From: Tragulus kanchil
Taxonomy: Eukaryota; Chordata; Mammalia; Artiodactyla; Tragulidae
Assembly (NCBI GenBank): GCA_022376925.1
Contig: JAIOJX010000005.1
Coordinates: 159,355,501-159,419,500 of the forward strand
Direction: 5' to 3'
DNA: 64,000 nucleotides
Shown here one piece after another: positions 10,177 through 21,314 of this stretch (its first letter is position 1; each line of letters begins with the position of its first letter). Position numbers and translations under genes: made by a program. A model generated the notes under the pieces. That model saw nothing but the letters and a program-made list of their open reading frames with translations. It was not told where the DNA came from and did not search any database.

Positions 10177-12420
10177 AGAGGCTGAAGTTGTTCAATGCTT
10201 TGACTCTTGGCCAGAAATTCCATTAATTATAGACATTTCCCTGAATACCTAGATCCCTTAAAAATGGAATGTATGAGGATTTATCTGTCATCCATATTCA
10301 GTAAGAATTTTCATTTTGGTAGCTTTATTTCTGGTAAGAAAGTATGCAATATTCCACTTCAATATCTGAGGGGAAACAGACCTGCCATTATGGGTAGCCT
10401 GGAGAAAGTAACACAAAAAAAGGGAGATGAGTGCTTTTTCTGAAATTACCTATGAACTCTGAATCCAGAAGAGGAAAGAAACACTCTTTTCTGTCTTTCC
10501 CTTCTCTGTCTGGATAGGCTGATGGTTCACGACACCACGGTTAGAGTCGGGATGAGCTCATCTGAATATCCCAGCACTGTTCACTGAATTTCCCAGGAAA
10601 CTGAGTGCCAACAAACTATCAACTAACGACTATAGGCTGTTTCCAGTTACAAAAAATTTTGCAGGCCTTTGCGCTCCCTGACAAAACTGGTCTACAAGTT
10701 CACCCTGGCCTTACTCACCTGCCCCAAGGCTTTCCTCCTAGGCCTGACTCCTCCTGTCTCCCAAATGAGCAACAGCTCCTCTAGGACGATCCTTTCCCTT
10801 TTCCCAGCCCTCTTAGGGCAAAGAGCTCCGTGAAAACCAAATACAAGAGAAGAAAAAGAGAAAAATGAAGATATCATGGTGTTCCCCTAAAGGCGTAGCT
10901 ATTTATAGGGCATGGGAACTAGCTAATTTGCAATAAATCCCTAATTTATTTTTCTACCAAGCTCTCTGGATCTGTTCAAAAAGTTTAAAGACACCATTCC
11001 CGCAGACAAATTGCTACAGTATTCCCTTCAGTGAAACAAGAGGAACTTTGTTTCGTTATAGCTGAGACTTTGAGGGAAACTGGGAAGGCAAGAAACTGAC
11101 CTTGCTCTGCTGTTGTAAAGAAATGGTATCAGCATATGTCCTAAAATCTTGTGCATACCAGCCTGTGCTATGGTTTGGGGACTGTTATAATTAGCAAGAC
11201 TTCATGTCTTGGCTTCAAGCTTCTGTTCATACACACTGCAGGCTGTATACACTAAATCTGTAACAGATGAGAGCCTTGCCTATAACCAATTGTTTTCAAA
11301 AAAGAGGCTGAAGTTGTTCAATGCTTTGACTCTTGGCCAGAAATTCCATTAATTATAGACATTTCCCTGAATACCTAGATCCCTTAAAAATGGAATGTAT
11401 GAGGATTTATCTGTCATCCATATTCAGTAAGAATTTTCATTTTGGTAGCTTTATTTCTGGTAAGAAAGTATGCAATATTCCACTTCAATATCTGAGGGGA
11501 AACAGACCTGCCATTATGGGTAGCCTGGAGAAAGTAACACAAAAAAAGGGAGATGAGTGCTTTTTCTGAAATTACCTATGAACTCTGAATCCAGAAGAGG
11601 AAAGAAACACTCTTTTCTGTCTTTCCCTTCTCTGTCTGGATAGGCTGATGGTTCACGACACCACGGTTAGAGTCGGGATGAGCTCATCTGAATATCCCAG
11701 CACTGTTCACTGAATTTCCCAGGAAACTGAGTGCCAACAAACTATCAACTAACGACTATAGGCTGTTTCCAGTTACAAAAATTGTGCAGGCCTTTGCGCT
11801 CCCTGACAAAACTGGTCTACAAGTTCACCCTGGCCTTACTCACCTGCCCCAAGGCTTTCCTCCTAGGCCTGACTCCTCCTGTCTCCCAAATGAGCAACAG
11901 CTCCTCTAGGACGATCCTTTCCCTTTTCCCAGCCCTCTTAGGGCAAAGAGCTCCGTGAAAACCAAATACAAGAGAAGAAAAAGAGAAAAATGAAGATATC
12001 ATGGTGTTCCCCTAAAGGCGTAGCTATTTATAGGGCATGGGAACTAGCTAATTTGCAATAAATCCCTAATTTATTTTTCTACCAAGCTCTCTGGATCTGT
12101 TCAAAAAGTTTAAAGACACCATTCCCGCAGACAAATTGCTACAGTATTCCCTTCAGTGAAACAAGAGGAACTTTGTTTCGTTATAGCTGAGACTTTGAGG
12201 GAAACTGGGAAGGCAAGAAACTGACCTTGCTCTGCTGTTGTAAAGAAATGGTATCAGCATATGTCCTAAAATCTTGTGCATACCAGCCTGTGCTATGGTT
12301 TGGGGACTGTTATAATTAGCAAGACTTCATGTCTTGGCTTCAAGCTTCTGTTCATACACACTGCAGGCTGTATACCAACTAAATCTTAAGATGAGACCTT
12401 GCTGACAGCCAGGCCTGTGA
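10177..12420. repeat. Tandem duplication 4 (unit 1125-1126 bp)
   Basis: Copy 1 is about 10177-11302 and copy 2 about 11303-12420. Internal identity is near-perfect apart from a homopolymer change near 10655/11780. The last 60 bases of copy 1 differ from copy 2 by several small indels. The sequence is intronic, with no gene or recognisable transposon seen. Confidence 0.95.
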
Positions 12421-12602
12421 GGAGAGCCCCATGAGAAGGAGCCTCACAAAAAATTATCCAGTAGTTTAAAATATGTGTATGAGCACTTTACAGTCCTCTT
12501 GCCCTTGCTATAGGGGCTTTAACTCTTTCTGCCTGCAATCCCCCAAGACTCTCAGTGCTATCAAGCTATTCAGAAGCAATGAATTAATCCACTGCAATTG
12601 AG

Positions 12603-12718
12603 ATTTTTTCTTTTTTGGCCATGCAGCATGTGGGACCTTAATTCCCCAACCAGGGCCAGAACCTGCGCCCCAAGCATTGGAAGAGCAGAGTGTTAACCAC
12701 TGGACCACCAGGGAAGTC
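12603..12718 (-). mobile_element. Short CHR-type SINE
   Basis: Reverse-oriented short tRNA-Glu SINE: T-rich tail, ggccatgcagcatgtggga, box-B complement, and an accaccagggaagtcccc end. Confidence 0.85.
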
Positions 12719-13104
12719 CCCATCACAACTGAATTTTAAAGAATGAATTAACATAAATTAAATTCCTTACAGGGTTGTATGTGAGAGTGTGGTACATGTG
12801 CAGGGCTTAGATTAAATGATGTATGAGAATGCCCAGTCCTATACAAAATAAGGTAGAATTACTATTATTGAGGTGTTAGTATCATCATTTGTTAAACTTC
12901 CCCAAAGTATATGCTTTTGGAAAGGGCTACGCAGGAAAGGTCAATGCTCAAGCCGAAAAAAAAGAACACCTAACATGGATTTTTAGGTACTGATAACATG
13001 GACAGAAGAGAGATTTGGGGACAGAGGTATCTTCCCAGTGTTCTTCATTTCAAAGCATACAAGTAATCCTTTATAATTTCCAAATCTAGCAATATTTAAG
13101 GCTG

Positions 13105-15400
13105 GACTTGAATCCCTCTTCTGACTATTCTTAGGGAAGTTGCTGTTAGTCACTAAGTCGTGACTGCCTCTTGGCAGTCCCAGGGACAGCAGTATGCCAG
13201 GCTTCCCTGTCCTTCACTGTCTCCTGGAGTTTGCTCAAAGTCATGTGCCCTGAGTCAGGGATGCCATCCAACCATCTCATCCTTTGTTGTCCACTACTCC
13301 TCCTGCCCTCAATCTTTCCCAGCATCAGGATCTTTTCCAATGAGTCTGCCCTTTGCATCAGGTGGCCAGGTACTGGAGGTTCGGCTTCAGCATCCTTCCT
13401 TCCAATGAATATTCAGGGTTGATTTTCTTCAGGATTTGACTGGTTTAACCTCCTTGCAGTCCAAGAGACCCTCAGGAGTCTTCTCCAGCACCACAGTTTG
13501 AAAGCATCAGTTCTCTGGCACTCAGCCTTCTTTACGCTCTAAGTTTCACATCTATACGTGACTACAGGAAAAACCATAGCTTTGACTATAGGAGCCTTTG
13601 TCCTTAAAGTGACGTCTCTGCTTTTTTTTTTTTTAATTTTTTTTTTTTAACAGTTTTTCCCCATCATGCCTCTTTTTAGTTTTATATTTATTTTCATCCA
13701 TCTTTTATTCTTTGGCATGTGTGGGCTTCCCATTGCAGTGGCCTCTCTTGTTGCAGAGCACCGGCTCTGGTCGCATGTCCTCCAGAGCTCTGGCTTGTAA
13801 TTGGACATACCGGTCCAGCTGCTCCGCGGCATGTGGGATCCTCCTGGGCCAGGGATCAAACTGGTGCCCCCTGCACTGCAAGGCGGACTCTCTACCCACT
13901 AGACCACCAAGGAAGCCCATCTCTGCTTTTTAATATGCTGTCTAGGCCTGTCATAGCTTTTTTCCCAAGAAGCAAGCATCTTTTAATTTCATGGTTGCAG
14001 TCACTGTCTGTGTGATTTTGGAGCCCAAGAAAATAAAATCTGTCACTGTTTGCATTTTATCTCCATCTATTTGCCATGAAATGATGGGACTGGACCATGA
14101 TCTTAGTTTTTTTAATGTTGAGTTTTAAGTCAAATTTTTCACTCTCCTCTTTCACTTTCATCAAGAGGCTCTTTAGCTCCTCTTCACTTTCTGCCATTAG
14201 AGTGGTACCATCTGCATATCTGAGTTTGTCACTTCTCCTGGAAATCTTGATTCCAGCTTGTGATTCATCCAGCCCAGTATGTTGCATGATGTACTCTTCA
14301 TATAAGTTAAATAAGCAAGGCGATAATACACAGCCTTGACGTGCTCCTTTCCCAATCTGGAACCAGTCCATTGTTCTATTTCCAATTCTATCTCTTGCTT
14401 CTTGACCTGCATACACATTTCTCAAGAGACAGATAAGATGGTCTGGTATTTCCAACTCTTTAAGAATTTTTTCAGTTTGATGTGATCCACACAGTAAAAG
14501 GCTTTAGTGTACTCAACGAAGCAGTAGATGTTTTTCTGGAATTCCCTTGCTTTCTCTGTGATCCAACAGATGTTTCCTCTGCCTTTTCTACATCTAGCTT
14601 GTACATCTGGAAATTCTCTCTTCATGTTCTTCTGAAGCCTGGCTTGAAGGATTTTGAGCATTACCTTGCTAGCATTATGAAATGAGCACAAGTGCATGCT
14701 GGTTTGAACATCCTTTGGCATTGTCCTTTGGGACTGGAATGAAAACTAAACTTTTCCAGTCCTATAGCCACTGCTGAGTTTTCCAAATCTGGTGACATAT
14801 CGAGTGCAGCACTTTTGCAGCATCGTCTTTCAGGATTTTAAACAGCTCAGCTGGAATTCCATCACCTCCACTAGCCTTGTCTGTAGTCATGCTTCCTAAG
14901 GCCCACTTAACTTCACTGTCTAGGATGTCTGGCTCTAGGTGAGCGACCACACCACTGTGGTTATCTGGGTCATTAAGGCCTCTTTTGTATGGTTCTTCTG
15001 GGTGTTCCTGCCACCTCTTCCTAATCTCTTCTGCTTCTGTTAGGTCTTCACCGTTTCTGTCCTTTATTGTGCCCATTCTTGAATGAAATGTTCCCTTGAT
15101 AGCTCCAATTTTCTTGAAGAGATCTCTAGTTTCTTTTATTCGATTGCCTTCCTCTCTTCTTTTGCATTGTTTCACTTAAGAAGGAGTTCCTATCTCTCCT
15201 TGCAGTTCTCTGGAACTCTGCATTCAGCTGGGTGTATCTTTCCCTTTCTCCCTTGCCTTTCACTTCTCTCCTCTCACCTATTTGTAGAGCCTCTTCAGAC
15301 AACCTTCTTTTTCTTAATAGTAAATGAACCCCAGCTTGGGACTTGATCATAGCCTGCATGGATGTTCTCAAATTGCTTCACTGTATAAAAGCCTCTTTCC
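13105..15400 (-). mobile_element. BovB (RTE) LINE, reverse transcriptase remnants
   Basis: Non-LTR retrotransposon of the BovB clade, inactive, within RNF8 intron 1 and in the same orientation as the gene. Broken frames cover most of the RT domain: 15175-14762 (ITDKASGGDGIPAEL-like region), 14721-14422 (KAFYCVDHIKL, the FDxVDH box with changes) and 14455-14057 (GARQGCVLSPCLFNLY, then the catalytic box). The normal YADD catalytic motif reads YADG, losing the second aspartate. The 3' part (about 13130-13600) is interrupted by a SINE. No intact ORF remains. Confidence 0.93.
13621..13917 (-). mobile_element. CHR-type SINE inserted in the BovB LINE
   Basis: T-rich tail at 13621-13650, body, and head ending accaccaaggaagccc. 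tctctgctttt flanks it on both sides (about 13614 and 13919) as the target-site duplication, and BovB sequence resumes afterwards. It is therefore younger than this BovB copy. Confidence 0.93.
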
Positions 15401-15984
15401 CCATTCAAGCAGTAAACTCTTTGAGAGCTGAAGTCATTATTTTTCGTCCTTCTCATCCCACACCAAACAATGTTAAGTACTCAATAAATACCTGGGAGAC
15501 TGAATTGAGATTACATAACTTACAGGAAAAATCTACTTAACCGTACAAAATTATCTAAAGACATCTCTATCCTTCACACAAATTTCCAAAACCAAAATAG
15601 TTCCCAGTCACCCCAAGCAAGTCCCTGATTTAGCCGTCCTTCCCAAGTAGACTGCACTCTTTTTTCCTCTCTCCCTTCCATCTAGAACCACCACCCCAGT
15701 CCTAGAGGCCCCCAACTGAAACCTTGCCTCATCTCCCCAAGTTTCTGGCATTTAATGACAGCACTGGAGAACACCACAAGCAGCCTATGGACAGAAGGTC
15801 CCTATTTATGAAGCCCTACCCCAAACTCCTGGAGAACTGTAGTCACAGCAAATTGCCAGTGTTTCTCAAGAGCTGGAAGAGAAACAAAACAAAACACAAC
15901 ACAACACTTTTACGCTAAAGTCTGAGCATTTTATGGGACACCACCCCAACTGGCAAGTGCTGTCAAAATAAACGATAAAGTTCT

Positions 15985-16690
15985 CTCGCTCCGCAGTCCT
16001 CCGAGGTTGCCCTTTGACCCGAGCTGGGTTAGCTCCGCCTCCCAGTTCCGCCCGCCGGGCTCTGGGCGACCCGCCGTCGCCTCCAAACCCCAGCCTCGGC
16101 GCGTCCCGGCAGCCGACACCGGCCCCCGCTCGCCCCCCGCGTCTAGGCCGCTCCCCGAGGGGCCATCTTCTCTCCTCCGCCAGGCCCCGCTCCCCCGGGC
16201 ACCTCCCGCCCCAGACCCCCAGCCCCCGCACCGGACCCTTTCTCCTCCAGCGCCCACCCCCTCTCCCTCCCACCCGTCCCTCCCGCGGACACGAGGCCTC
16301 CTTCCGGCCCGGGCCGCCGCCAGCCCCCGGCGCTCACCTCGCTGCCATCCTCCAGCAGCAGCCACTCGGCGTTCATCCCCACCCGCCGCAAGCACCAGCG
16401 CCGGCCACCCGCGCGGCCCTCCGTGGCCAGGGAGCCGGGATCCCCCATACTCCCCGCGGCCTAGGGTCGCAGTCAGCACAGAGCGAGACGCCGGCCCGGG
16501 TTCCCGCCGCCTCTCGGCCTCCTCGAGGGCGCCATACCGACACCACAGACAGAAGCAATCGCTACGGGCTTGCGAGCGACGCGAAAGTTCTCCTGGGTTC
16601 CCTCCCCGGCCCGCCCCTGCCTGCAGGCGAGAGTCACTGCGCCTGCGCGAGAGGAGGGCGCCGGGCGCGGGGGAGCCCAGGTGAGCGTGG
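15985..16690 (-). promoter_or_regulatory. RNF8: CpG-island promoter and 5' UTR of RNF8
   Basis: A sharply bounded, very GC- and CpG-rich block, unlike the AT-rich flanks, surrounds RNF8 exon 1. There is no TATA box near the start. A palindromic tgcgcctgcgcg (16638-16649) resembles an NRF1 site, and ggccatctt (about 16161-16169, within intron 1) resembles a YY1 site. The transcription start is not determinable; the 5' UTR probably occupies part of 16449-16650. GC-rich frames on both strands here, up to 245 codons, are composition artefacts. Confidence 0.85.
16338..16448 (-). CDS. RNF8: RNF8 coding exon 1
   Basis: First coding exon of the DNA-damage E3 ligase RNF8. ATG is at 16446-16448. The 37 codons begin MGDPGSLATEG and contain the family-typical WCLRRVGMNAEWLLLEDGSE, followed by the donor GTGAGC (from 16337). 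Exon 2 supplies the following VTVGRGFG, so the FHA domain is split immediately after its first strand. The start is chosen because it lies in the CpG island, gives the expected 37-residue spacing to the FHA Arg42, and the frame matches RNF8 N-termini of other mammals. Intron 1 is about 10.3 kb here, inflated by two tandem duplications. Not duplicated itself. Confidence 0.95.
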
Positions 16691-17016
16691 TCTAACCCTG
16701 GTGCAGCACTCGTACCTCCGAGGCATCCGAATGCACCTTATCACACCTTGACCACTCTTTATAGAAGCCCTGCCCCGGGCCTGGCCTCCCCAAACTGGAG
16801 CCTCTTCTCACTTTTCCTTTCTTTAAAAATTGACTTTATAATGGTTTCTGTGTTATTTAAAATTACAACCAACTGTTAAACAACGTTTAACGGGCGATGA
16901 ATTTGAAAACTATTACAAAGTTGTTTTAAATAGCACCTCTTTTGTACGATCTCCTTTTATTACCGATTTTTTAAAACTTAAAAAAAACTTTTTTTAGATT
17001 GAAAAGTATATGTATA

Positions 17017-17150
17017 TTAAGGAACTCTCTGGCAATCTAATGATTAGGACTCCTCGCTTTCACTGCCAAGGGGGTGGGTTCAGTCCCTGGGGGAGAATTA
17101 AGACCCTGCAAGCCTCGCGGCGCGACCTGCTGGCAGAAAATAAATATACT
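17017..17150 (+). mobile_element. Short CHR-type SINE
   Basis: A diverged tRNA-derived head (aaggaactctctggcaatc), gttcagtccctgg as box B, and an A-rich tail aaaataaatatactaaatg. Confidence 0.75.
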
Positions 17151-17169
17151 AAATGAATGATACAAAATG

Positions 17170-17440
17170 CGATAGTAAATGGCTAACATTTATTGAGTTA
17201 AGTGCCAAGTATTAGACCAAGCACCCTACGCACTTTATCCTGTTTGCTTCTCGTAAACAATATAATGATGGTGGTTACAATGATAATTTCTACTTAAGGA
17301 ATGTTAAGAGGCAGAGAGAGGTTTAGTGATCTTCCCCAACACATTACATAGTAGTAGACCAAAGTAACACGTTACATAGTAGTAGAACAAAGTAATATGT
17401 TACATAGTGACAGAGGCTGCCAATTTAGGTTTATTTCTAG
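17170..17440 (-). mobile_element. MIR SINE (ancient)
   Basis: Reverse MIR: aacatttattgagttaagtg, then gcactttatcctgtttg, and a diverged core with ggcagagagaggtttagtg. Highly diverged. The flanking 17450-18165 is intergenic with nothing recognisable except a short TG/TATA-rich patch at 17865-17950. Confidence 0.7.
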
Positions 17441-18169
17441 AGCCTAGTTCCTAAAGAGGTTGCAATCCCAACCTGGAACATTTTGTCTCTGTGGCATTGT
17501 CAGATCAAGAACTTCAGCCTCTGAGTCAGGAAAATAGGTGGGAGCTGCACCCGTACTCATGGAGATGCTTGCCTGAGCTCTGGAGGAGCATCTGCCCTCC
17601 ATCCCACCTCACTGTTCTGTCCCAAGGACAGTAAGTGCACCCAAGATCTTCCTGACATTTAATTACCAGGTCTCCTTAGGCTCTTTGGACTTTCCTCATT
17701 TTTGGTAACTTTGACAGTTTTGAGGAATATTAGAAACTAAGATCTAGGCGCTAGGTATGCTCACTGCTACTGGGATGTTCTGTCTTCTAGGGTCTCTCAA
17801 CTGGCAGAGCAAGGAATATATGTCCCGGGAAGCCACATGTGTTGACTACTAATCCCTTTATATCCATATATCAATAAATATGTATGTGTGTAAGCATGTG
17901 TATTGTGTGTAATAACATGCGTATGTAAACACGCATATATACATAGGCATGCATATATATCTCCATCTGTAAGTTAAACATGTGCATACTGACATCTGAC
18001 AAGGCTGATGCATCACTGCTGGGTCATTCTTGCTTACCTGTGACCTTCCACCTTCCACTTCAGAAGTGAGAAGCCTGCCTCTCACCATCTGCCATCCATA
18101 CTTAATCATCATTTCCAGTGCACATGTATAGTGCCTTCAAAATTGTTAACCCATACAGCCATGGAAAAC

Positions 18170-18725
18170 AACTTTATCAGTTACACTACACAACTTACAT
18201 GCAGGTCTTTTGCCTTTAATCTTATGGATTTAACTCGTTTTCCAAAGTTACTTAGGTCAGCACCTTCTTCCCTCTCCTCCCTTCAGAGAGGGTGTTTCAT
18301 ACAGTTAGATTCTTTTGCCACCGTCTGCATTCAATCTAAAATCCCCTGGCCTCCTAAATGATTATTTAAAATTTATATACATTGAAAGATTCATTCTTTT
18401 GAATGTTAAGTTCCACAGGTTTTGGCAAATGCCTAGTGTCATGCATAGTATCACAGAGGACAGGTTGCACCACTCTACAAAGGTCCCCCACGTGTTACCC
18501 ATTCAACCCTCCCCCTCGACCTTGCACATTGCTTGTCTTACTTAACAATGTATTACAGCCATTTGCTCCGTGGCAGTATAACCATATAGTCCTCCTTCCT
18601 CTTCACAGATGTATGTTACTCCACTGTGCTGATGTACCATTGTTATTGAACCAGTCCCTTATTGATATACAGTTGGATTCATTTCAGTCTTTCACTGTCA
18701 CAAGTAGCCCCGCAATGAATCTGCA
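18170..18725 (-). mobile_element. Old L1 fragment
   Basis: Reverse L1 3' UTR/ORF2 end: gatgtaccattgttattgaa, then ccagtcccttattgatatac, ending cgcaatgaatctgc. Interrupted downstream by a Bov-tA element. Confidence 0.65.
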
Positions 18726-18726
18726 T

Positions 18727-18925
18727 GCTTAGTGACTCAGTCATGTCTGACTCCGACCCCATGGACTGTAGCCCGCCAGGCTCCTTTGTTTATGAGATTC
18801 TCCAGGCAAGAATACTGGAGTGGGTTGCCATGTACTCCCCCAGGGGATCTTCCCAACCCAGGGATCAAATCCAGGACTCCTGCATTGCAAGAAAATACTT
18901 GACCATCTGAGCCTCCAGCGAAGTG
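18727..18925 (-). mobile_element. Bov-tA SINE
   Basis: Reverse element from gcttagtgactcagtcatg to gcctccagcgaagt, with matching gcaatgaa motifs on both sides as a probable target-site duplication. Inserted in the L1 fragment. Confidence 0.9.
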
Positions 18926-19114
18926 GCAATGAACCAGTAGGTACGACTTTTGAGTATTTATTACATGATTTTCATATATTACTTGATTCTAACTACCGTC
19001 CTGCATCCATTTACCTGTAAGGAACCTGAGATTACTGGGTTGTCCCAGATCTCATTACCATGAGCTTCTTGAGGGTTGTGTCTTGTTTTCCATGCTTTCA
19101 TGGCTTTTTAAAAT

Positions 19115-19459
19115 TTTTAATTACTTTATTTATTTATTTTTGGCTATTCTGGGTTTTCACTGCTGCCACAGGCTCTTCTCTAGTTGCAGGGAGTGGGGGC
19201 TACTCTCTAGTTGGGGTGAGCAGGCTTCTTGTTGCAGTGACTTCTCCTGTGGAACTCGAGCTTTAGGGCACACGGGCTTCAGTAGTTGTGGCACATGGGC
19301 TCAACAGTTGCGGCTCCGAGGCTCTAGAGCACAGGCTCCATAGTTGTGGCTTACTGGTTTAGTTGTCCTGCATGTGGGATCTTCCCTGATCAGGGATCGA
19401 ACCCATGTTTCCTGCATTGGCAGGTGAACTCTTTACCACTGAGCTACCAGGGAAGCCCT
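19115..19459 (-). mobile_element. Long CHR-type SINE (ccataaataaa-tail class)
   Basis: Reverse orientation: tttatttatttatttttggc tail complement, alternating gttgtggc/cacaggctc blocks, box-B complement gatcgaacccatg, and end accagggaagccc. Same class as 19677, 30751 and 32350. Confidence 0.9.
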
Positions 19460-19676
19460 TTCCTGGCATTTTCATTGAATGCATGTGTGAAACTCTACTA
19501 ATAAATGGCGGCACAGGGGACTGGAGCCAGGGTTATGAAACTGGATCTACCTAGCCCCAGAGCTGTGTTCATTACAGTCCAGCAATGGTGGGAGAGCCAT
19601 ATCTCAGGGAATGCAAAGAATATATCAGGATATCTACTTAGGATTTATCCTGTTCTTTTAAAAATGTTCGCTTTGG

Positions 19677-19985
19677 GGGACTTCCCTAGGGGTCGAGTGG
19701 CTTTGAATCCACCTGCCAATGCAGAGAACATGTTTTATGCCTTGTTCAGGAAAATCCCACAGGCCATGAAGCAAGCAAACCCCTGTGCCATAAACTTTGC
19801 ACCTGTGCTCTAGAGGCTGTGAGTCACAACTACTGAAGCCCGTGCACCTAAAGCCTGTGCTCAGCAACAAGAGAAACCACCACACTGAGAAGCCTGTGCA
19901 CTGCAACAAAGAGAAGCCCCACCCCCCCAACTAGGGAAAGCCTGCACATGCAACAATAAAGACACAGTACAGCCATAAATAAATA
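19677..19985 (+). mobile_element. Long CHR-type SINE (ccataaataaa-tail class)
   Basis: Plus-strand element with a diverged head (gggacttccctaggggtcg), repeated acaactactgaagccc and gagaaaccaccac blocks, and a ccataaataaataaaatg tail. Confidence 0.85.
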
Positions 19986-20183
19986 AAATGTTGAAATGTC
20001 CACTTTTGTGAATATTTTTTACTTACATAAAAGAACATGGAGAATATGTACAGACTTTATATGAATAAATAAATGCCAGGCTGTATGCTCTTTGTTTTGA
20101 TGCTGAGTGCATGATTGAAAATAACTTGGAGTTACTGCCTTCTATGATTTGAGGGATTTATTAACTCCACCTTCCCTTATAAC

Positions 20184-20365
20184 AGTGGTTCTCAACTGGG
20201 AGTTATTTTGAACTCTAGGGGACATTTGGCAACATCTGGGGACATTTTTGATTGTTATGACAGGCACAGGAGGCCTACTGGCCTTTAGTGAGTAAAAAGC
20301 CAGGGATGCTGCAAAGCACCCTACAAATCACAAGACAGTCCCCACGACAAGAATTATCCAGTCCT
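20184..20365 (+). mobile_element. MER5A hAT-type DNA transposon (MITE)
   Basis: Begins cagtggttctcaactgg, contains ggacatttggcaacatctgg and agccagggatgctgc, and runs to acaagaattatcc. It is an ancient non-autonomous hAT (Charlie) element. Its far end is missing; the SINE pair follows about 35 bp later. Confidence 0.9.
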
Positions 20366-20401
20366 ATCTCAGGAAAAATGGAGACACAAGAGAGCAGGGT
20401 G

Positions 20402-20670
20402 GGGCTTCCCTGGTGGTTCAGTGGGTAAGGACAGCGCCTTGCAGTGCAAGGGGCACTGGTTCCATCCCTGGCCTGGGAAGATCCCATGTGCCGTGGAGCA
20501 GTTGGACTGATGTGTCCAACTATGGAGCCGGAGCTCTGGAGCGCATGCGCCCAGAGCCAGTGCTCTGTGACGAGAGAGGCCACTGCGATGGGAGGCCCAC
20601 ACAGGCCAAAGAACAAAGATAAATAAATGAAAGACCAACAGAAGTGGCCAAAAAAAAAAAGAAAAAAAAC
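20402..20670 (+). mobile_element. CHR-type SINE, first of a pair
   Basis: Head gggcttccctggtggttcag and an A tail at 20651-20680. Its 5' flank gagagcagggtg matches the sequence after the second SINE (about 20961-20972), not the sequence between them. Confidence 0.92.
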
Positions 20671-20686
20671 ATTTAAAAAAATTGGG

Positions 20687-20958
20687 CTTTCTTGGTGGTC
20701 CAGTGGGTAGAGACACCACTTTGCAATGCAAAGGGTGCCGATTCGATCCCTAGCCCGGGAAGATCCTACGTGCTGCGGAGTGGCTGGACCGATGTGTCCA
20801 ACTACCAAGTGGGAGCTCTGGAGCGCATGTGCTCAGAGCCGGTGCTCTGCAGTGATGGAGGCCACTGTGATGGGTAGCCCACACAGGCCAAAGAACAAAG
20901 ATGGATGAAAATAGATAAATGAAAGGCCAATAGAAGTGGCCAAAAATAAAAATAAAAA
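20687..20958 (+). mobile_element. CHR-type SINE inserted in the A tail of its neighbour
   Basis: Head gggctttcttggtggtccag, complete body, and tail ccaaaaataaaaataaaaaa. It lies within the A-rich tail of the SINE at 20402, so one target-site duplication brackets both elements. Confidence 0.9.
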
Positions 20959-21314
20959 AAGAGAGCAGGGTGCAGACAAGGAAGGAAGGTTTTATCTCGC
21001 TCTGTGGATCTAACACTTGTCTCATTACATGTACCCAATGAATGTTCATTGAACAGAGCCAAGGAATAATAGGATTAGCAAAGGAGAGACTGGGGGAGTG
21101 GGAAAGGAAAATGACAACAAGAAGAAGTCTGTTTTTCAGTAGACTGCTACACGTAGTCACCTTGGGTATGGGGTGGGCAGTCAGTGCCCAGTGGGGCCTC
21201 CTAAACTTGGAGTAATTCAGGGAGAGATAAAATCCCAGATTGTCTGAGCCAGCCTCTGTCTTAGGGGAAGCAGGCGTGGAGAGGTGTGGGGACAGCTCTA
21301 TGTTCTCTTTTGTT

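Noticed and set aside
16007..16751. Long plus-strand open frames (225 and 245 codons)
   Set aside because: They lie in the CpG island opposite RNF8 exon 1, are Pro/Arg/Ser-rich in every frame, and show no domain or splice pattern. Lack of stop codons is expected at this GC content.
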